Source of the DNA: Burkholderia sp. Ac-20365
Lineage (GTDB): Bacteria; Pseudomonadota; Gammaproteobacteria; Burkholderiales; Burkholderiaceae
NCBI RefSeq assembly: GCF_017104715.1
Contig: NZ_JAAGPI010000001.1
Coordinates: 558,001-622,000 of the forward strand
Direction: 5' to 3'
DNA: 64,000 nucleotides
Within the stretch, counting starts at the first letter, position 1. Every line of letters starts with the position of its first letter. Position numbers and translations under genes: made by a program. Of the stretch, positions 44,880 through 54,186 are shown in pieces. The notes under the pieces are model-generated. The model had not been told where the DNA came from and ran no database searches. It worked only from the letters and a program-made list of their open reading frames with translations.

Positions 44880-46064
44880 ATGGATAAAGGACGCGTTGCC
44901 GCGCTCGACGCAGGTCGGGCGCTCGCGATCGTCGGGGTAGTTGCCGTACACCTGTCGTTTCAGTTTCCCAATCTCCCGCATGCCGTCACGCTCGTGGCGC
45001 GCATGGGCCAATACGGCGTGCAACTGTTCTTCGTGATCAGCGCAATCACGATCTTCATGACGCTCGAAATCGATCACGAGCGTTGCGCGGATGCGCGGCA
45101 CGTCACCTTGCGTTTCTATATCAAACGCTTCTTTCGCATCGCGCCGCTGTATTACGCGGCTATCGCCGTTTATGGCCTGATCAGCTATGGCGCCACGCGT
45201 TCCGGTTACGAGCGTGCGTGGATTCTGGGCGCGCATGGTCCCGTCGATGTGCTGCTCAATGTGCTGTTCCTGCATGCGCTGTCGCAGACAGCGATCAACA
45301 ATGTCGTGCCGGGAGGATGGTCGATCGGCGTCGAGATGTTGTTCTATCTGATCGCGCCGCTACTGTTCTTTGCCGCAATGAATCGCGTGCGGCTCGTGCT
45401 CGCGACCATCGTGCTGCTCGCGCTTTCCATCGCGACGTTATCGTTCGGCGACTGTCACGGGACGCTCGACTGCCAGGTTCACAACAACTCATTCAGCTAT
45501 TTCTGGCCGCCTGTGCAAGGGCCGTGTTTTATCGTCGGGATGTGGGCGTGGTACGGATTTCGTTCGCATTTGCTGGGCACGTCGAGCATATCGCTACGCA
45601 CAACGTGGCTGTATTTCGTGCTCGCCGTCGTCTTCGCGCTCACGACGGCAGCGCTCGGTGTGTGGCTCGCAAAGTCGCATGCACTGGCGCCCGTGTTCGC
45701 CGCATGCGCCGCCACCGCGTTTCTGTTGTTCGTTTGCGCGCGAAGCGATGCCGTGCGTCGCTCGATGCAATCGCGCGTTGCGCTAGTCATTCGACACTGC
45801 GCGTCGGCATTGGGACGTGAGAGCTATGGCATCTATCTGTGGCATTTCATCTGCGTATACGCGACGTTTCATTTCTTCGCCGGGCTCTTCAGGCAGAGCG
45901 ATCGCGACACGTCGCTCGCGCTGTATGTCACGACTGTGCTGGTTGCGCTGACGGCGTCATATGGGTTGTCGCGACTCTCCGACCGGCTGATCCAGGGGCG
46001 CGCGACGCGTCTGTCGCGCAAGCTGCTGTCGCACATCGACGGCCGCTTTGATGCATTGCGGTAG
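44880..46064 (+). CDS. Acyltransferase-3 family membrane protein (OafA/YrhL-like)
   Basis: A 394-residue integral membrane acyltransferase with about ten helices. The N-terminal DAGRALAIVGVVAVHLSFQF (with the His of the active-site motif), IKRFFRIAPLYY and the GGWSIGVEMLFYLI segment are characteristic. The family O-acetylates sugars of lipopolysaccharide, exopolysaccharide or small molecules. GAGGAGG precedes the ATG. There is no polysaccharide cluster nearby, so the acceptor is unknown. Confidence 0.9.
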   Translation: MDKGRVAALDAGRALAIVGVVAVHLSFQFPNLPHAVTLVARMGQYGVQLFFVISAITIFMTLEIDHERCADARHVTLRFYIKRFFRIAPLYYAAIAVYGLISYGATRSGYERAWILGAHGPVDVLLNVLFLHALSQTAINNVVPGGWSIGVEMLFYLIAPLLFFAAMNRVRLVLATIVLLALSIATLSFGDCHGTLDCQVHNNSFSYFWPPVQGPCFIVGMWAWYGFRSHLLGTSSISLRTTWLYFVLAVVFALTTAALGVWLAKSHALAPVFAACAATAFLLFVCARSDAVRRSMQSRVALVIRHCASALGRESYGIYLWHFICVYATFHFFAGLFRQSDRDTSLALYVTTVLVALTASYGLSRLSDRLIQGRATRLSRKLLSHIDGRFDALR

Positions 46065-46162
46065 GCCGGCAATACGTCTTTAGTCCAATATCGCGGCCAC
46101 TGTCGCGCGCGTACCATTTGAAGCAGAACAATGAGAGCCGGGCGATATCGACAGGAGGCCCT

Positions 46163-46843
46163 ATGAACGCTGCGACGCTAGCTGAAGAGGACGGGCATGA
46201 AACGCGCGAACCCGTGCTCGATACCGTCGACCGCGTATCGGAACTGTGTTTCGGGCTGTTCATGGCGTTGACCTTCGTCGGCGCCGTATCGGCCGTCACG
46301 GCAGGCGAAGATGCGGGCCGCAAGATGTTGTTCTCCGCGTTGGGCTGCAATCTCGCATGGGGACTCGCGGATGCCGTGATGTACCTCGTGCGCACGCTGA
46401 CGAATCGCGGGCGGCGTCTGTCGCTCGCATTGACCGTAAAGCACGAGCAGGATCCAGCTGTTGCTGTGCGTGCATTGCGCGACGCGTTGCCGAAAGCCTT
46501 CAAGAGTTTCGTCGACGACGCAGAGCTCGAGAGGATTCGCGCGCGGGTTGCTGCGGCGCCAGCTTTGCCTGGTCGCGCGCATTTCGTCCGCGACGATTTC
46601 GTCGGTGCGCTAGGCATTTTTCTGATCGTGGTGATCTCGACGTTTCCGGTCGCGCTGCCGTTTGTCGTGTTCAAGGATGTATCGACGGCACTCGTCGTGT
46701 CGCGCGTACTGACGCTCTTGATGTTGTTCAGCGCCGGTCTTGCGCTTGGACGCTTCTCTGGCTCAGGTGGCATGCGAGCGGGGCTGGCAATGACGACCGT
46801 GGGCGTCGTGCTGACGATGGCGATCATCGCGTTGGGCGGCTGA
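46163..46843 (+). CDS. VIT/CCC1-like membrane protein
   Basis: A 226-residue protein with an N-terminal amphipathic region, then hydrophobic segments at about residues 30-75, 145-170, 175-200 and 205-225, and a charged middle. It loosely resembles VIT1/CCC1 iron/manganese transporters (DTVDRVSELCFGLFMALTFVG), but key metal-binding residues are not obvious, so the assignment is tentative. The ATG at 46163 has AGGAGG upstream. Confidence 0.65.
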   Translation: MNAATLAEEDGHETREPVLDTVDRVSELCFGLFMALTFVGAVSAVTAGEDAGRKMLFSALGCNLAWGLADAVMYLVRTLTNRGRRLSLALTVKHEQDPAVAVRALRDALPKAFKSFVDDAELERIRARVAAAPALPGRAHFVRDDFVGALGIFLIVVISTFPVALPFVVFKDVSTALVVSRVLTLLMLFSAGLALGRFSGSGGMRAGLAMTTVGVVLTMAIIALGG

Positions 46844-47218
46844 CCAGTTGCGTTGCGTTGAAAGCCGCCTGATAGCACTCGCATGCCTATCGTCAGCGAC
46901 AGGTGGTCAACCTGCGATGCAACGCGCATTCCCGGTTCCATCGCATATCAACGCTGACGCCCGTCAAATCAGCGTTTAACGGTCGTTATGTTTTTTGCGC
47001 ATAACCCTCATGCGCAATTGGCATTGGACGACGCAAAGCCATTTCGCGACCATCCCGCACTCGCTCGACGGCAACAGAACCATCGACGACACCTCTCGCG
47101 GCGTAGATTGCGGCAGCCGTCGCGCTTCGCCATCGAATAACAAGGAAGGCTGGAATCCATTCATGCCCGCGGTCGAACGGCATGACGATTCCGCGCCCCT
47201 GAGATATGAGGAAGACAA
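46844..47218 (+). other. Long 5' region of the APC permease gene with a possible leader ORF
   Basis: A 375-base gap. An open frame with an ATG at 47010 (or TTG at 46995) runs to a TGA at 47220-47222 whose first bases form the TTG start of the permease (TTGA overlap). It encodes about 70 polar residues without a recognisable family and has no strong ribosome site. It could be a leader peptide coupled to the permease, or chance. Confidence 0.3.
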
Positions 47219-48862
47219 TTGAATAGCGGAATTCAACGGCATATCGGCCCATTCGCGCTGATGCTGACGGGCCTCGGCTCGATCATCGGGTCAGGCTGGC
47301 TGTTTGGCGCCTGGAAGGCGGCCAAGATCGCGGGTCCTGCGGCGCTGTGCGCGTGGGTGATCGGCGCAGTGGTGATTCTTGCGATCGCGCTGACCTATGC
47401 CGAACTCGGCGCGATGTTCCCGGAGTCGGGCGGCATGGTGCGCTACGCACGCTACTCGCACGGCGCGCTGGTGGGCTTCATCAGCGCGTGGGCGAACTGG
47501 ATTGCGATCGTATCGGTGATTCCGATCGAGGCCGAAGCGTCGATCCAGTACATGAGCACATGGCCGTATGAATGGGCGCATAACCTGTTCATCAACAGCG
47601 AGTTGACCACACCCGGCTTGCTGCTCTCCGCGGTGCTCGTGGTGATCTACTTCCTGTTGAACTACTGGGGCGTGAAGGTGTTCGCGCGCGCCAACACGGC
47701 CATCACGATCTTCAAGTTCATCATCCCCGGCCTGACGATTCTCGGCCTGATGATGAGCGGCTTCCACAAGGAAAACCTCGGTGACAGCTTTGGCGGGACG
47801 GGCGTGTTCGCGCCGTACGGCTGGTCGGCGGTGCTGACGGCGGTGGCGACGAGCGGCATCGTGTTTGCGTTCAACGGTTTCCAGAGTCCGATCAACCTCG
47901 CGGGTGAAGCGCGCAATCCGGCGAAGAGCGTGCCGTTTGCGGTGATCGGCTCGATCCTGCTGGCGCTGGTGATCTACGTGCTGCTGCAGATCGCGTACAT
48001 CGGCGCAGTGAACCCGGCCGATGTGGTCAAGGGCTGGAACCAGTTCAACTTCAAGTCACCGTTCGCGGAACTGGCGATCGCGCTGAACCTGAACTGGCTG
48101 GCGATCCTGCTGTACGTCGATGCGTTCGTGAGCCCGAGCGGCACGGGCACGACTTATATGGCGACCACGACGCGCATGATCTACGCGATGGAGCGCAACA
48201 ACACGATGCCGAAGATGTTCGGCAGCGTGCATCCGCTGTACGGCGTGCCGCGTCCGGCGATGTGGTTCAACCTGTTCGTGTCGTTCATCTTCCTGTTCTT
48301 CTTCCGTGGCTGGAGTTCGCTGGCGGCGGTGATTTCGGTGGCGACGGTGATCTCGTATCTGACGGGCCCGATCAGCCTGATGGCGCTGCGTCGCGCGGCG
48401 ACCGATATCGAGCGTCCGCTGCGCATTGGCGGCATGAGCGTGATCGCGCCGTTCGCGTTCGTGTGCGCGTCGCTGATCCTGTACTGGGCGAAATGGCCGC
48501 TGACGGGCGAGATCATCCTGCTGATGATCGTGGCGCTGCCGGTGTTCTTCTACTTCCAGGCGAAGTCGGGTTTCGCGGGATTCAACCAGGATCTGAAGGC
48601 GGCGTGGTGGCTGGTTGCGTATCTGCCTGTCATGGCGATTCTGTCGCTGATCGGCAGCAAGCAGTTCGGCGGCCTTGGCGTGTTGCCGTATGGCTGGGAC
48701 ATGGTGGTCGTGATCGTGTTCTCGCTGATCTTCTATTACTGGGGCGTGCATACGGGCTATCGCAGCGAGTACCTCGACGAACGCGAGACTCTGGATGGCG
48801 ACAAGCCGTCGCAATACGCAACGAGCGGCCTCGAAGGCGAGGAGTGGATGTCCGCTCGCTGA
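47219..48862 (+). CDS. APC-family amino-acid permease
   Basis: A 547-residue amino acid/polyamine permease with twelve or more helices, starting with the APC motif GLGSIIGSGWLFGAWKAAKIAGP and containing FNGFQSPINLAGEARNP. It resembles the aspartate/glutamate:proton symporter group (YveA-like). A stop codon lies four codons upstream in frame, so TTG at 47219 (GAAG upstream) is the only possible start that keeps the first helix intact. A glutaminase gene follows 184 bases later. Together they may handle glutamine/glutamate, perhaps for nitrogen supply or acid tolerance. Confidence 0.88.
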   Translation: MNSGIQRHIGPFALMLTGLGSIIGSGWLFGAWKAAKIAGPAALCAWVIGAVVILAIALTYAELGAMFPESGGMVRYARYSHGALVGFISAWANWIAIVSVIPIEAEASIQYMSTWPYEWAHNLFINSELTTPGLLLSAVLVVIYFLLNYWGVKVFARANTAITIFKFIIPGLTILGLMMSGFHKENLGDSFGGTGVFAPYGWSAVLTAVATSGIVFAFNGFQSPINLAGEARNPAKSVPFAVIGSILLALVIYVLLQIAYIGAVNPADVVKGWNQFNFKSPFAELAIALNLNWLAILLYVDAFVSPSGTGTTYMATTTRMIYAMERNNTMPKMFGSVHPLYGVPRPAMWFNLFVSFIFLFFFRGWSSLAAVISVATVISYLTGPISLMALRRAATDIERPLRIGGMSVIAPFAFVCASLILYWAKWPLTGEIILLMIVALPVFFYFQAKSGFAGFNQDLKAAWWLVAYLPVMAILSLIGSKQFGGLGVLPYGWDMVVVIVFSLIFYYWGVHTGYRSEYLDERETLDGDKPSQYATSGLEGEEWMSAR

Positions 48863-48944
48863 CGGCCCCGAAGCGTCACCGCATGCGACGCTGAAATATT
48901 TCCAGTGCAGAATATCGCCTGTCGCTCGATCAGGCGCTATCGCC

Positions 48945-48984
48945 AAAGCGGATCACACCTGTCGTGATCCGCTTTGCGTTTGTT
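48945..48984 (+). terminator. Rho-independent terminator after the permease
   Basis: A perfect 12-base stem, AAAGCGGATCAC (48945-48956) with GTGATCCGCTTT (48964-48975), a 7-base loop, then GCGTTTGTT. It lies about 80 bases past the permease stop, so glutaminase needs its own promoter. Confidence 0.8.
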
Positions 48985-49046
48985 GGGCCGTTCGAGGCGT
49001 CTAATACGCGATCAAACTATCAACCCGTCAACGCTTTAATGCATCG

Positions 49047-49961
49047 ATGGACTATTCCCGCATCCTCGAACAGATTTACGCCGACCTGCAACCGTGGCTC
49101 GACAAGGGGCGCGTGGCCGACTACATCCCCGAACTCGCCAAGGTGCCGCGCAGCAGCTTCGGCATGGCTGTCGTGACCAACTCGGGTGAGGTGTTCAGCG
49201 TCGGTGAGGCCAGCACGCGCTTTTCGATTCAGAGCATTTCGAAGCTGTTTGCGTGCACGATGGCGTTCAGGCTGCTCGGCGACGAACTGTGGCAGCGCGT
49301 GGGCCGCGAGCCATCGGGCACGGCGTTCAATTCGCTGGTGCAACTCGAAACCGAGAAGGGCAAGCCGCGCAATCCGTTCATCAACGCGGGCGCGCTCGTC
49401 GTCACCGATGTGTTGTGTCGTCGTTTCGTCAAGGCCGAAACGGCGCTCGTCGAATTCATGCGTCGCGTGACAGGCGAGCCATCGATCGACTACGACATGT
49501 GCGTCGCGCAATCCGAATTGCAGCATGGGCATCGCAATCGCGCGATGGCGCACTTCATGGCGAGCTTCGGCAACATGGAGATGCCAGCCGAAGTGGTTGT
49601 CGATGCGTATTGCCGGCAATGCGCGATTTCAATGAGTTGCGTCGAACTCGCGAAGGCGGCGCTTTATTTGAGCAACGGCGGCGTTGTGCCGTCGACTGGC
49701 GAGCGCATTCTCGATTCAAGTTCGGCAAAGCGACTGTCCGCGTTGATGCTGACTTGCGGCACGTACGATGCAGCTGGCGACTTCGTCTATCGCGTCGGCT
49801 TGCCCGCGAAGAGTGGCGTGGGCGGTGGAATCGTCGCGCTGTTGCCGGGTGAAATGGCTGTGTGCGTGTGGTCGCCGGGGCTGGACAGCAACGGTAATTC
49901 GCTGGCGGGTGTGCTCGCTTTGGAACTGCTTACGACGTACACAGGCCGCTCGATTTTCTGA
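49047..49961 (+). CDS. glsA: Glutaminase A (GlsA/YbaS type)
   Basis: A 304-residue serine-dependent beta-lactamase-fold glutaminase that hydrolyses glutamine to glutamate and ammonia. The catalytic S-x-x-K is Ser63-Ile-Ser-Lys66 (FSIQSISK), and the family blocks KPRNPFINAGALVV, MSCVELA and SGVGGGIVALLPG are present. The length is normal. Its start is 70 bases after the permease terminator; ammonia release with a nearby acidic amino-acid permease recalls glutamine-based acid resistance. Confidence 0.95.
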   Translation: MDYSRILEQIYADLQPWLDKGRVADYIPELAKVPRSSFGMAVVTNSGEVFSVGEASTRFSIQSISKLFACTMAFRLLGDELWQRVGREPSGTAFNSLVQLETEKGKPRNPFINAGALVVTDVLCRRFVKAETALVEFMRRVTGEPSIDYDMCVAQSELQHGHRNRAMAHFMASFGNMEMPAEVVVDAYCRQCAISMSCVELAKAALYLSNGGVVPSTGERILDSSSAKRLSALMLTCGTYDAAGDFVYRVGLPAKSGVGGGIVALLPGEMAVCVWSPGLDSNGNSLAGVLALELLTTYTGRSIF

Positions 49962-49985
49962 TGCGCCGTCACGTCAGTGGTGTGC

Positions 49986-51155
49986 TCAAACCTCGACGGC
50001 GACTGCTTCGGATCCAAGTTCCACCCGATTACGACCATTGCGTTTCGCACGATACAAAGCGCCGTCCGCCTGCTTCAACAATCGTTCGATTGTTGCTTCA
50101 GGGACGTCGAAATGAGCGATCCCGATACTGCAGGTGTACGAAGGCAAAGCTGAACCGCCTCTCGACGCGATGCGTGCCTGCAGTTCGCGAGCGAGACCCA
50201 ACGGTTCATCGACGGTATCGCAGGGGAGGATCACCGCAAACTCCTCTCCACCCCAGCGGGCAAAGTGAGCTTCCTGCGGCAGCGCGAGCGCAACCCGTTG
50301 GGCAAAGTCGATCAGGATGGCGTCACCCATCAGGTGACCGTGCAGGTCATTGATGCTTTTGAAATGGTCGAGGTCGATCAACAGGAGCGAGAGGCAGGTT
50401 CCTCTGCGGCGAGGCGTTCGTCGCGCGATCGTATGGGCATCCAGAAGCGCGCGGCGATTGAGCAGGCCAGTGAGCGGATCGATGGAAGACAGTTGCTCGA
50501 GGTATATCCGAAGTCTGTTGACTGCGGTAAGCATGAATCCCACCGTGATGGTGAGCGACATGAAGGCGCCACTGCTCAGATAGACCAGTTGCACCAGATC
50601 ATGCGCGTACAAACCTTCACGCGCAGAGCCGGGTTCCAGCGATGTCACGATCCTCGTCAGGGTGATGAGCGTCTCAACGGCGAACATGAATCCAACGACC
50701 CTCGCGCCGCCGTCTTTTCGACCGAATCGCAGCAATTCATAGGCTACAAGGGCAAATAGCAGTGCAAGAATGACATTCGTGCACATCGAACGCCCGTAAG
50801 GATTGGCGTCGATATAGGTCATCCAGCCGAGGCCGAGCGCATCGAGCAGAACCATTGCCGAAACGAAGCGGACGAATGGTGGGCGGCCGAGGTAGCGCTG
50901 GCTGCCGATCAGCCAGAGCCCGATGCTGCCAACCATGCACATATTGCCGCCGATAACGGAGAGCCAATCCGGGATTGCATCGCGCATCGCCATCAGAAAC
51001 GCGGCGGCCGAAAAAACAAGTGAACCCTGCGCCCATTGCGCGACGCCGTGGATGTTCCGCGGAAAGGATCTTCCAATGGCAAACATCACGAGCGCCATCA
51101 GTCCGGGCATGACAGATGCCACCAACAGGACGGTACGCAGGTCAAACGTGGGCAT
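49986..51155 (-). CDS. Membrane-bound diguanylate cyclase (GGDEF)
   Basis: A 389-residue protein: six to seven N-terminal helices (to about residue 200), then a GGDEF domain with DPLTGLLNRRALLD and an intact GGEEF active site (ARWGGEEFAV), so it should make cyclic di-GMP from GTP. The RxxD inhibitory site that usually lies five residues before GGDEF is absent. The ATG at 51155 begins the first helix; an upstream ATG at 51245 is less likely. It is convergent with glsA. Confidence 0.9.
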   Translation of the reverse strand: MPTFDLRTVLLVASVMPGLMALVMFAIGRSFPRNIHGVAQWAQGSLVFSAAAFLMAMRDAIPDWLSVIGGNMCMVGSIGLWLIGSQRYLGRPPFVRFVSAMVLLDALGLGWMTYIDANPYGRSMCTNVILALLFALVAYELLRFGRKDGGARVVGFMFAVETLITLTRIVTSLEPGSAREGLYAHDLVQLVYLSSGAFMSLTITVGFMLTAVNRLRIYLEQLSSIDPLTGLLNRRALLDAHTIARRTPRRRGTCLSLLLIDLDHFKSINDLHGHLMGDAILIDFAQRVALALPQEAHFARWGGEEFAVILPCDTVDEPLGLARELQARIASRGGSALPSYTCSIGIAHFDVPEATIERLLKQADGALYRAKRNGRNRVELGSEAVAVEV

Positions 51156-51387
51156 GATCTGATCGTCGGTGCGCGAAGTAGCGGATTCTATAGTTGTTGT
51201 TACGGCTCTGGACGCTGAGCGGATGGTGGACGTCGATAGGTTCACTGTCGGCTGTCAGTGATTATCGGCACTCGACTTTAAAACTTGAGGGCCCGGAGAA
51301 ATCTGAAACCCGGGCGGACCGTTACCTATTGCTTTCCTGATCTGTTCGCTGTCTGATTTTCTGCTAACTCATCTCGTTGGAGAGCGC

Positions 51388-51789
51388 ATGGATCATTTAC
51401 TTCCCGACGCGCCGCAACGTTTCGTCATCAGCCATTGCGCCGAGGGCGACTTCAAGACTGGCGGCCTGCGCAACTACTCGGCTTACCGGGATCTGGGCGT
51501 TGCAGCGGCAAGCAATGGCCTTGTTCAGGCGCACGTCATCCGCATGGTTGCGCCGTTCCGACCGGAATTGAGCGTGCGGCATCATCACAACGTGCAGTTT
51601 CAGCTGGTTTATTGCCTGAAGGGCTGGTTCGAGACCGACTTTGAAGGCGTAGGGCCGCAGCGTCTGGTGGCTGGGTCGTGCTGGGTACAGCCGCCTGGTA
51701 TTCGCCATACCGTCGAAGGTTGGTCGGATGATTGCGAACTGCTCGAAATTCTGCTTCCGGCAGAGCACGAAACGGTCAACGATCCCTGA
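51388..51789 (+). CDS. Small cupin-domain protein
   Basis: A 133-residue single cupin. Metal-binding residues are suggested by VRHHHNVQFQLVYCLKG and PPGIRHTVEG. The family is too broad to name a reaction. GGAG lies upstream of the ATG. It has no clear operon partner; the next gene is more than 400 bases away. Confidence 0.8.
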   Translation: MDHLLPDAPQRFVISHCAEGDFKTGGLRNYSAYRDLGVAAASNGLVQAHVIRMVAPFRPELSVRHHHNVQFQLVYCLKGWFETDFEGVGPQRLVAGSCWVQPPGIRHTVEGWSDDCELLEILLPAEHETVNDP

Positions 51790-52203
51790 ACGGCGAGCGG
51801 TGTTGGTGGCGGATCGTCGACCGACGACCAGGATAGTTGGCAATATCCCCCTCACGTATCGACTTATTGGTTACGGTGACCTGGCGTGTTCGGCTATGCC
51901 CTGGTCTTGTCATCAAACGAAGGTCTCGCCAGGCGTAAGCCTGACCTTGGCGTATTAGCGAACGCGATCACGGTATGCGTCGAGGTGATTCAACCCATGA
52001 TCGAGCAGCCTGCGCGCTCAACTCGCGCCGCGCGTCGCCGTTAACCCGGACAACATCCCACATCGATTCGACGCGTCATGTCGCCCGTTTCGCGACCTGC
52101 GGACTGGAATCGTCAGGGGTTCGGACTGCAAGTTTGCCAGGGCTGGCAACGCCGCACTATGCACGCCCGTATTGCACGGCGCGCGATCGAGCACACATCT
52201 CTC
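51790..52203 (+). other. Intergenic, nothing recognised
   Basis: A 414-base gap before the secreted beta-propeller gene. The propeller frame is open from 52078, but codons before 52204 do not look like part of a secreted protein. I see no terminator, repeat or RNA. Confidence 0.5.
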
Positions 52204-54186
52204 ATGGTTTTCAAAGGACTCTGTAACGCGTTAGTCGCAGTCATGCTGACGGTGGCCGCTGCGCCGGCTTGCGAAGCCCAATACTCGACGGCCTGGCTGG
52301 CCAATACACATGGCACGGCGACGACCCGCGTCGGCAATGTGGCCCGCTCGATGTGGGTGGCACCGGAAGGGGTGATCTATACCGCGTCGATGTGGGACGA
52401 GGACGAGGGTGGCATCGCGATTTATCAGAATGGACGGAACATCGGTTCGATCGGCGGGCATGGCGAGTTCCAGGGCGGCGCGATCACGGGCAATTCGACT
52501 TCGCTGTTCGCTGCGCTGCAGTTCAATACCACGTATGGAAGCGGCAAGGTGGGTCGATACGACCGGGTAAGCCGCGCGCGCGACCTGATGATCACGGTAA
52601 GCGATACGACCACCGAACGCCTCGCCGATGTCGTAACGGGACTCGCGACGTCCGGCTCGCTGCTCTACGCGAGCGACTTCCCGGGAAACCGCGTGCGCGT
52701 GTTTTCAACCTCCGGTGTCTGGTTGCGCGATATCGGCATAGCAGGGCCGGGCGCACTCGCGGTGGACGCGGGCGGCAACATCTGGGTCGCGCAACAGGGC
52801 ACGGGGACTGTGAGCCAGTTCAGCCCGACGGGCGAACGCGGAAAGACCATTCAACTGGCGGCGAAAGCCCAACCGTCCTCGTTGTATTTCGATTCGGTCA
52901 CCGGGCAGTTGTGGATCGGCGACCAGGGGCCGGACATGAACATCAAGACCTATGACATCTCCGGTGCGCCGTATCTCGCCGGTACGTTCGGTGTTCAAGG
53001 CGGATACCTCAACACGGTCACCGGGATCAAGGGGCAGGTGGGCGACCGGCGGTTCACGCGCGTGACCGGCATCGGCAGGGACTCTGGGCGTAATCTTTAT
53101 GTGCTGAACAACCCGTGGGGCGGGGCGTGGGATCTCGGCCGCAACGGCGGCACCGACATTCACGCCTACGATGGCACGGGCATTCTGCGCTGGGCGCTCC
53201 AGTCGGTGAACTTCGAAGGCAACGCCGCGCCAGACCCGGCCACCGACGGGGCGATCTTCTACGGCGGCATGAACATTTATGCGGGCACTCCGGGCGGCGC
53301 CTACGTTGCCAACACGATCGATCCGTACACCTATCCCTCCGACCCGCGTATCAATCTCGCCGACCACGAACGCGGCGAACATTTCGCGCATGTGGTCAGC
53401 GTGGGTGGACACCGGATTCTCGTCGCAGCGAGCCAGAATCCCGACACCTTCTACTTTTTCCATTTCAACCGGGCGAGCGGGTACATTGCCATTCCCGACA
53501 GCACGTTGCCCGGACCGTCGTTCGGCACGGCGGCAAAAGTCCGCAACGGCTTTTGCCTCGATAGCAAGGGCGATATCTGGGTGGGCTTCGACAAGACGAA
53601 CCAGATTTCGCATTTTCCGCTGACCGGTTTCGATGCAAACGGCAAACCTTCGTGGGGCGCCCCGATCACGATGCCGATTCCGGCGTCGATCTCGCAACTG
53701 ACGCGCATCATGTACCTGCCCGAGAGCGACACCATGGTCCTCACAGGGATCACGGGCAGCACGGACTGGACCGCGGTCGGATCGCGTGTCGAGGTGTATC
53801 ACGGCTGGCTGGCCGGCAACAGAACCGCGCCGAATCCGGTGATCAACCTCACGAGTGTCAATCCGAAATCGGTTGTGGCCGCCGGAAACTATCTTTTCGT
53901 GGGCTACGTCCATACCGTGCCGAATATCGATGCATTCAACCTCACGACAGGCAAGCTCGATATCACGCTCGTCAATAGCAACCCGAACGCAGTCGATGTG
54001 GGCAACGACGTGGACTCGATGTATGGACTTCGTGCGTACCGGCGTTCGAACGGCGAATATGAAGTGACGAAGGACAACTACAACAAATCGAGCATCGTGC
54101 TGTATCGCTGGACACCGCCTGCGTCGGGCGGGACGGGCGTAAGTGCGGCGAAGGCGGTTCTGGTGTCGCCATTCAGTGTGAATTGA
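52204..54186 (+). CDS. Secreted beta-propeller (NHL/SMP-30-like) protein
   Basis: A 660-residue protein with a Sec signal (hydrophobic residues 6-20, cleavage near ACEAQ) followed by repeated blade-like units, such as GALAVDAGGNIWVAQQGTGTV, SSLYFDSVTGQLWIGDQG and GFCLDSKGDIWVGFDKTN. This predicts one or two beta-propellers in the periplasm or outside the cell. It could bind a ligand or hydrolyse lactones, but no active site is evident. An in-frame ATG at 52159 would add 15 residues before the signal. The last 14 bases overlap the convergent alcohol dehydrogenase gene. Confidence 0.8.
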   Translation: MVFKGLCNALVAVMLTVAAAPACEAQYSTAWLANTHGTATTRVGNVARSMWVAPEGVIYTASMWDEDEGGIAIYQNGRNIGSIGGHGEFQGGAITGNSTSLFAALQFNTTYGSGKVGRYDRVSRARDLMITVSDTTTERLADVVTGLATSGSLLYASDFPGNRVRVFSTSGVWLRDIGIAGPGALAVDAGGNIWVAQQGTGTVSQFSPTGERGKTIQLAAKAQPSSLYFDSVTGQLWIGDQGPDMNIKTYDISGAPYLAGTFGVQGGYLNTVTGIKGQVGDRRFTRVTGIGRDSGRNLYVLNNPWGGAWDLGRNGGTDIHAYDGTGILRWALQSVNFEGNAAPDPATDGAIFYGGMNIYAGTPGGAYVANTIDPYTYPSDPRINLADHERGEHFAHVVSVGGHRILVAASQNPDTFYFFHFNRASGYIAIPDSTLPGPSFGTAAKVRNGFCLDSKGDIWVGFDKTNQISHFPLTGFDANGKPSWGAPITMPIPASISQLTRIMYLPESDTMVLTGITGSTDWTAVGSRVEVYHGWLAGNRTAPNPVINLTSVNPKSVVAAGNYLFVGYVHTVPNIDAFNLTTGKLDITLVNSNPNAVDVGNDVDSMYGLRAYRRSNGEYEVTKDNYNKSSIVLYRWTPPASGGTGVSAAKAVLVSPFSVN

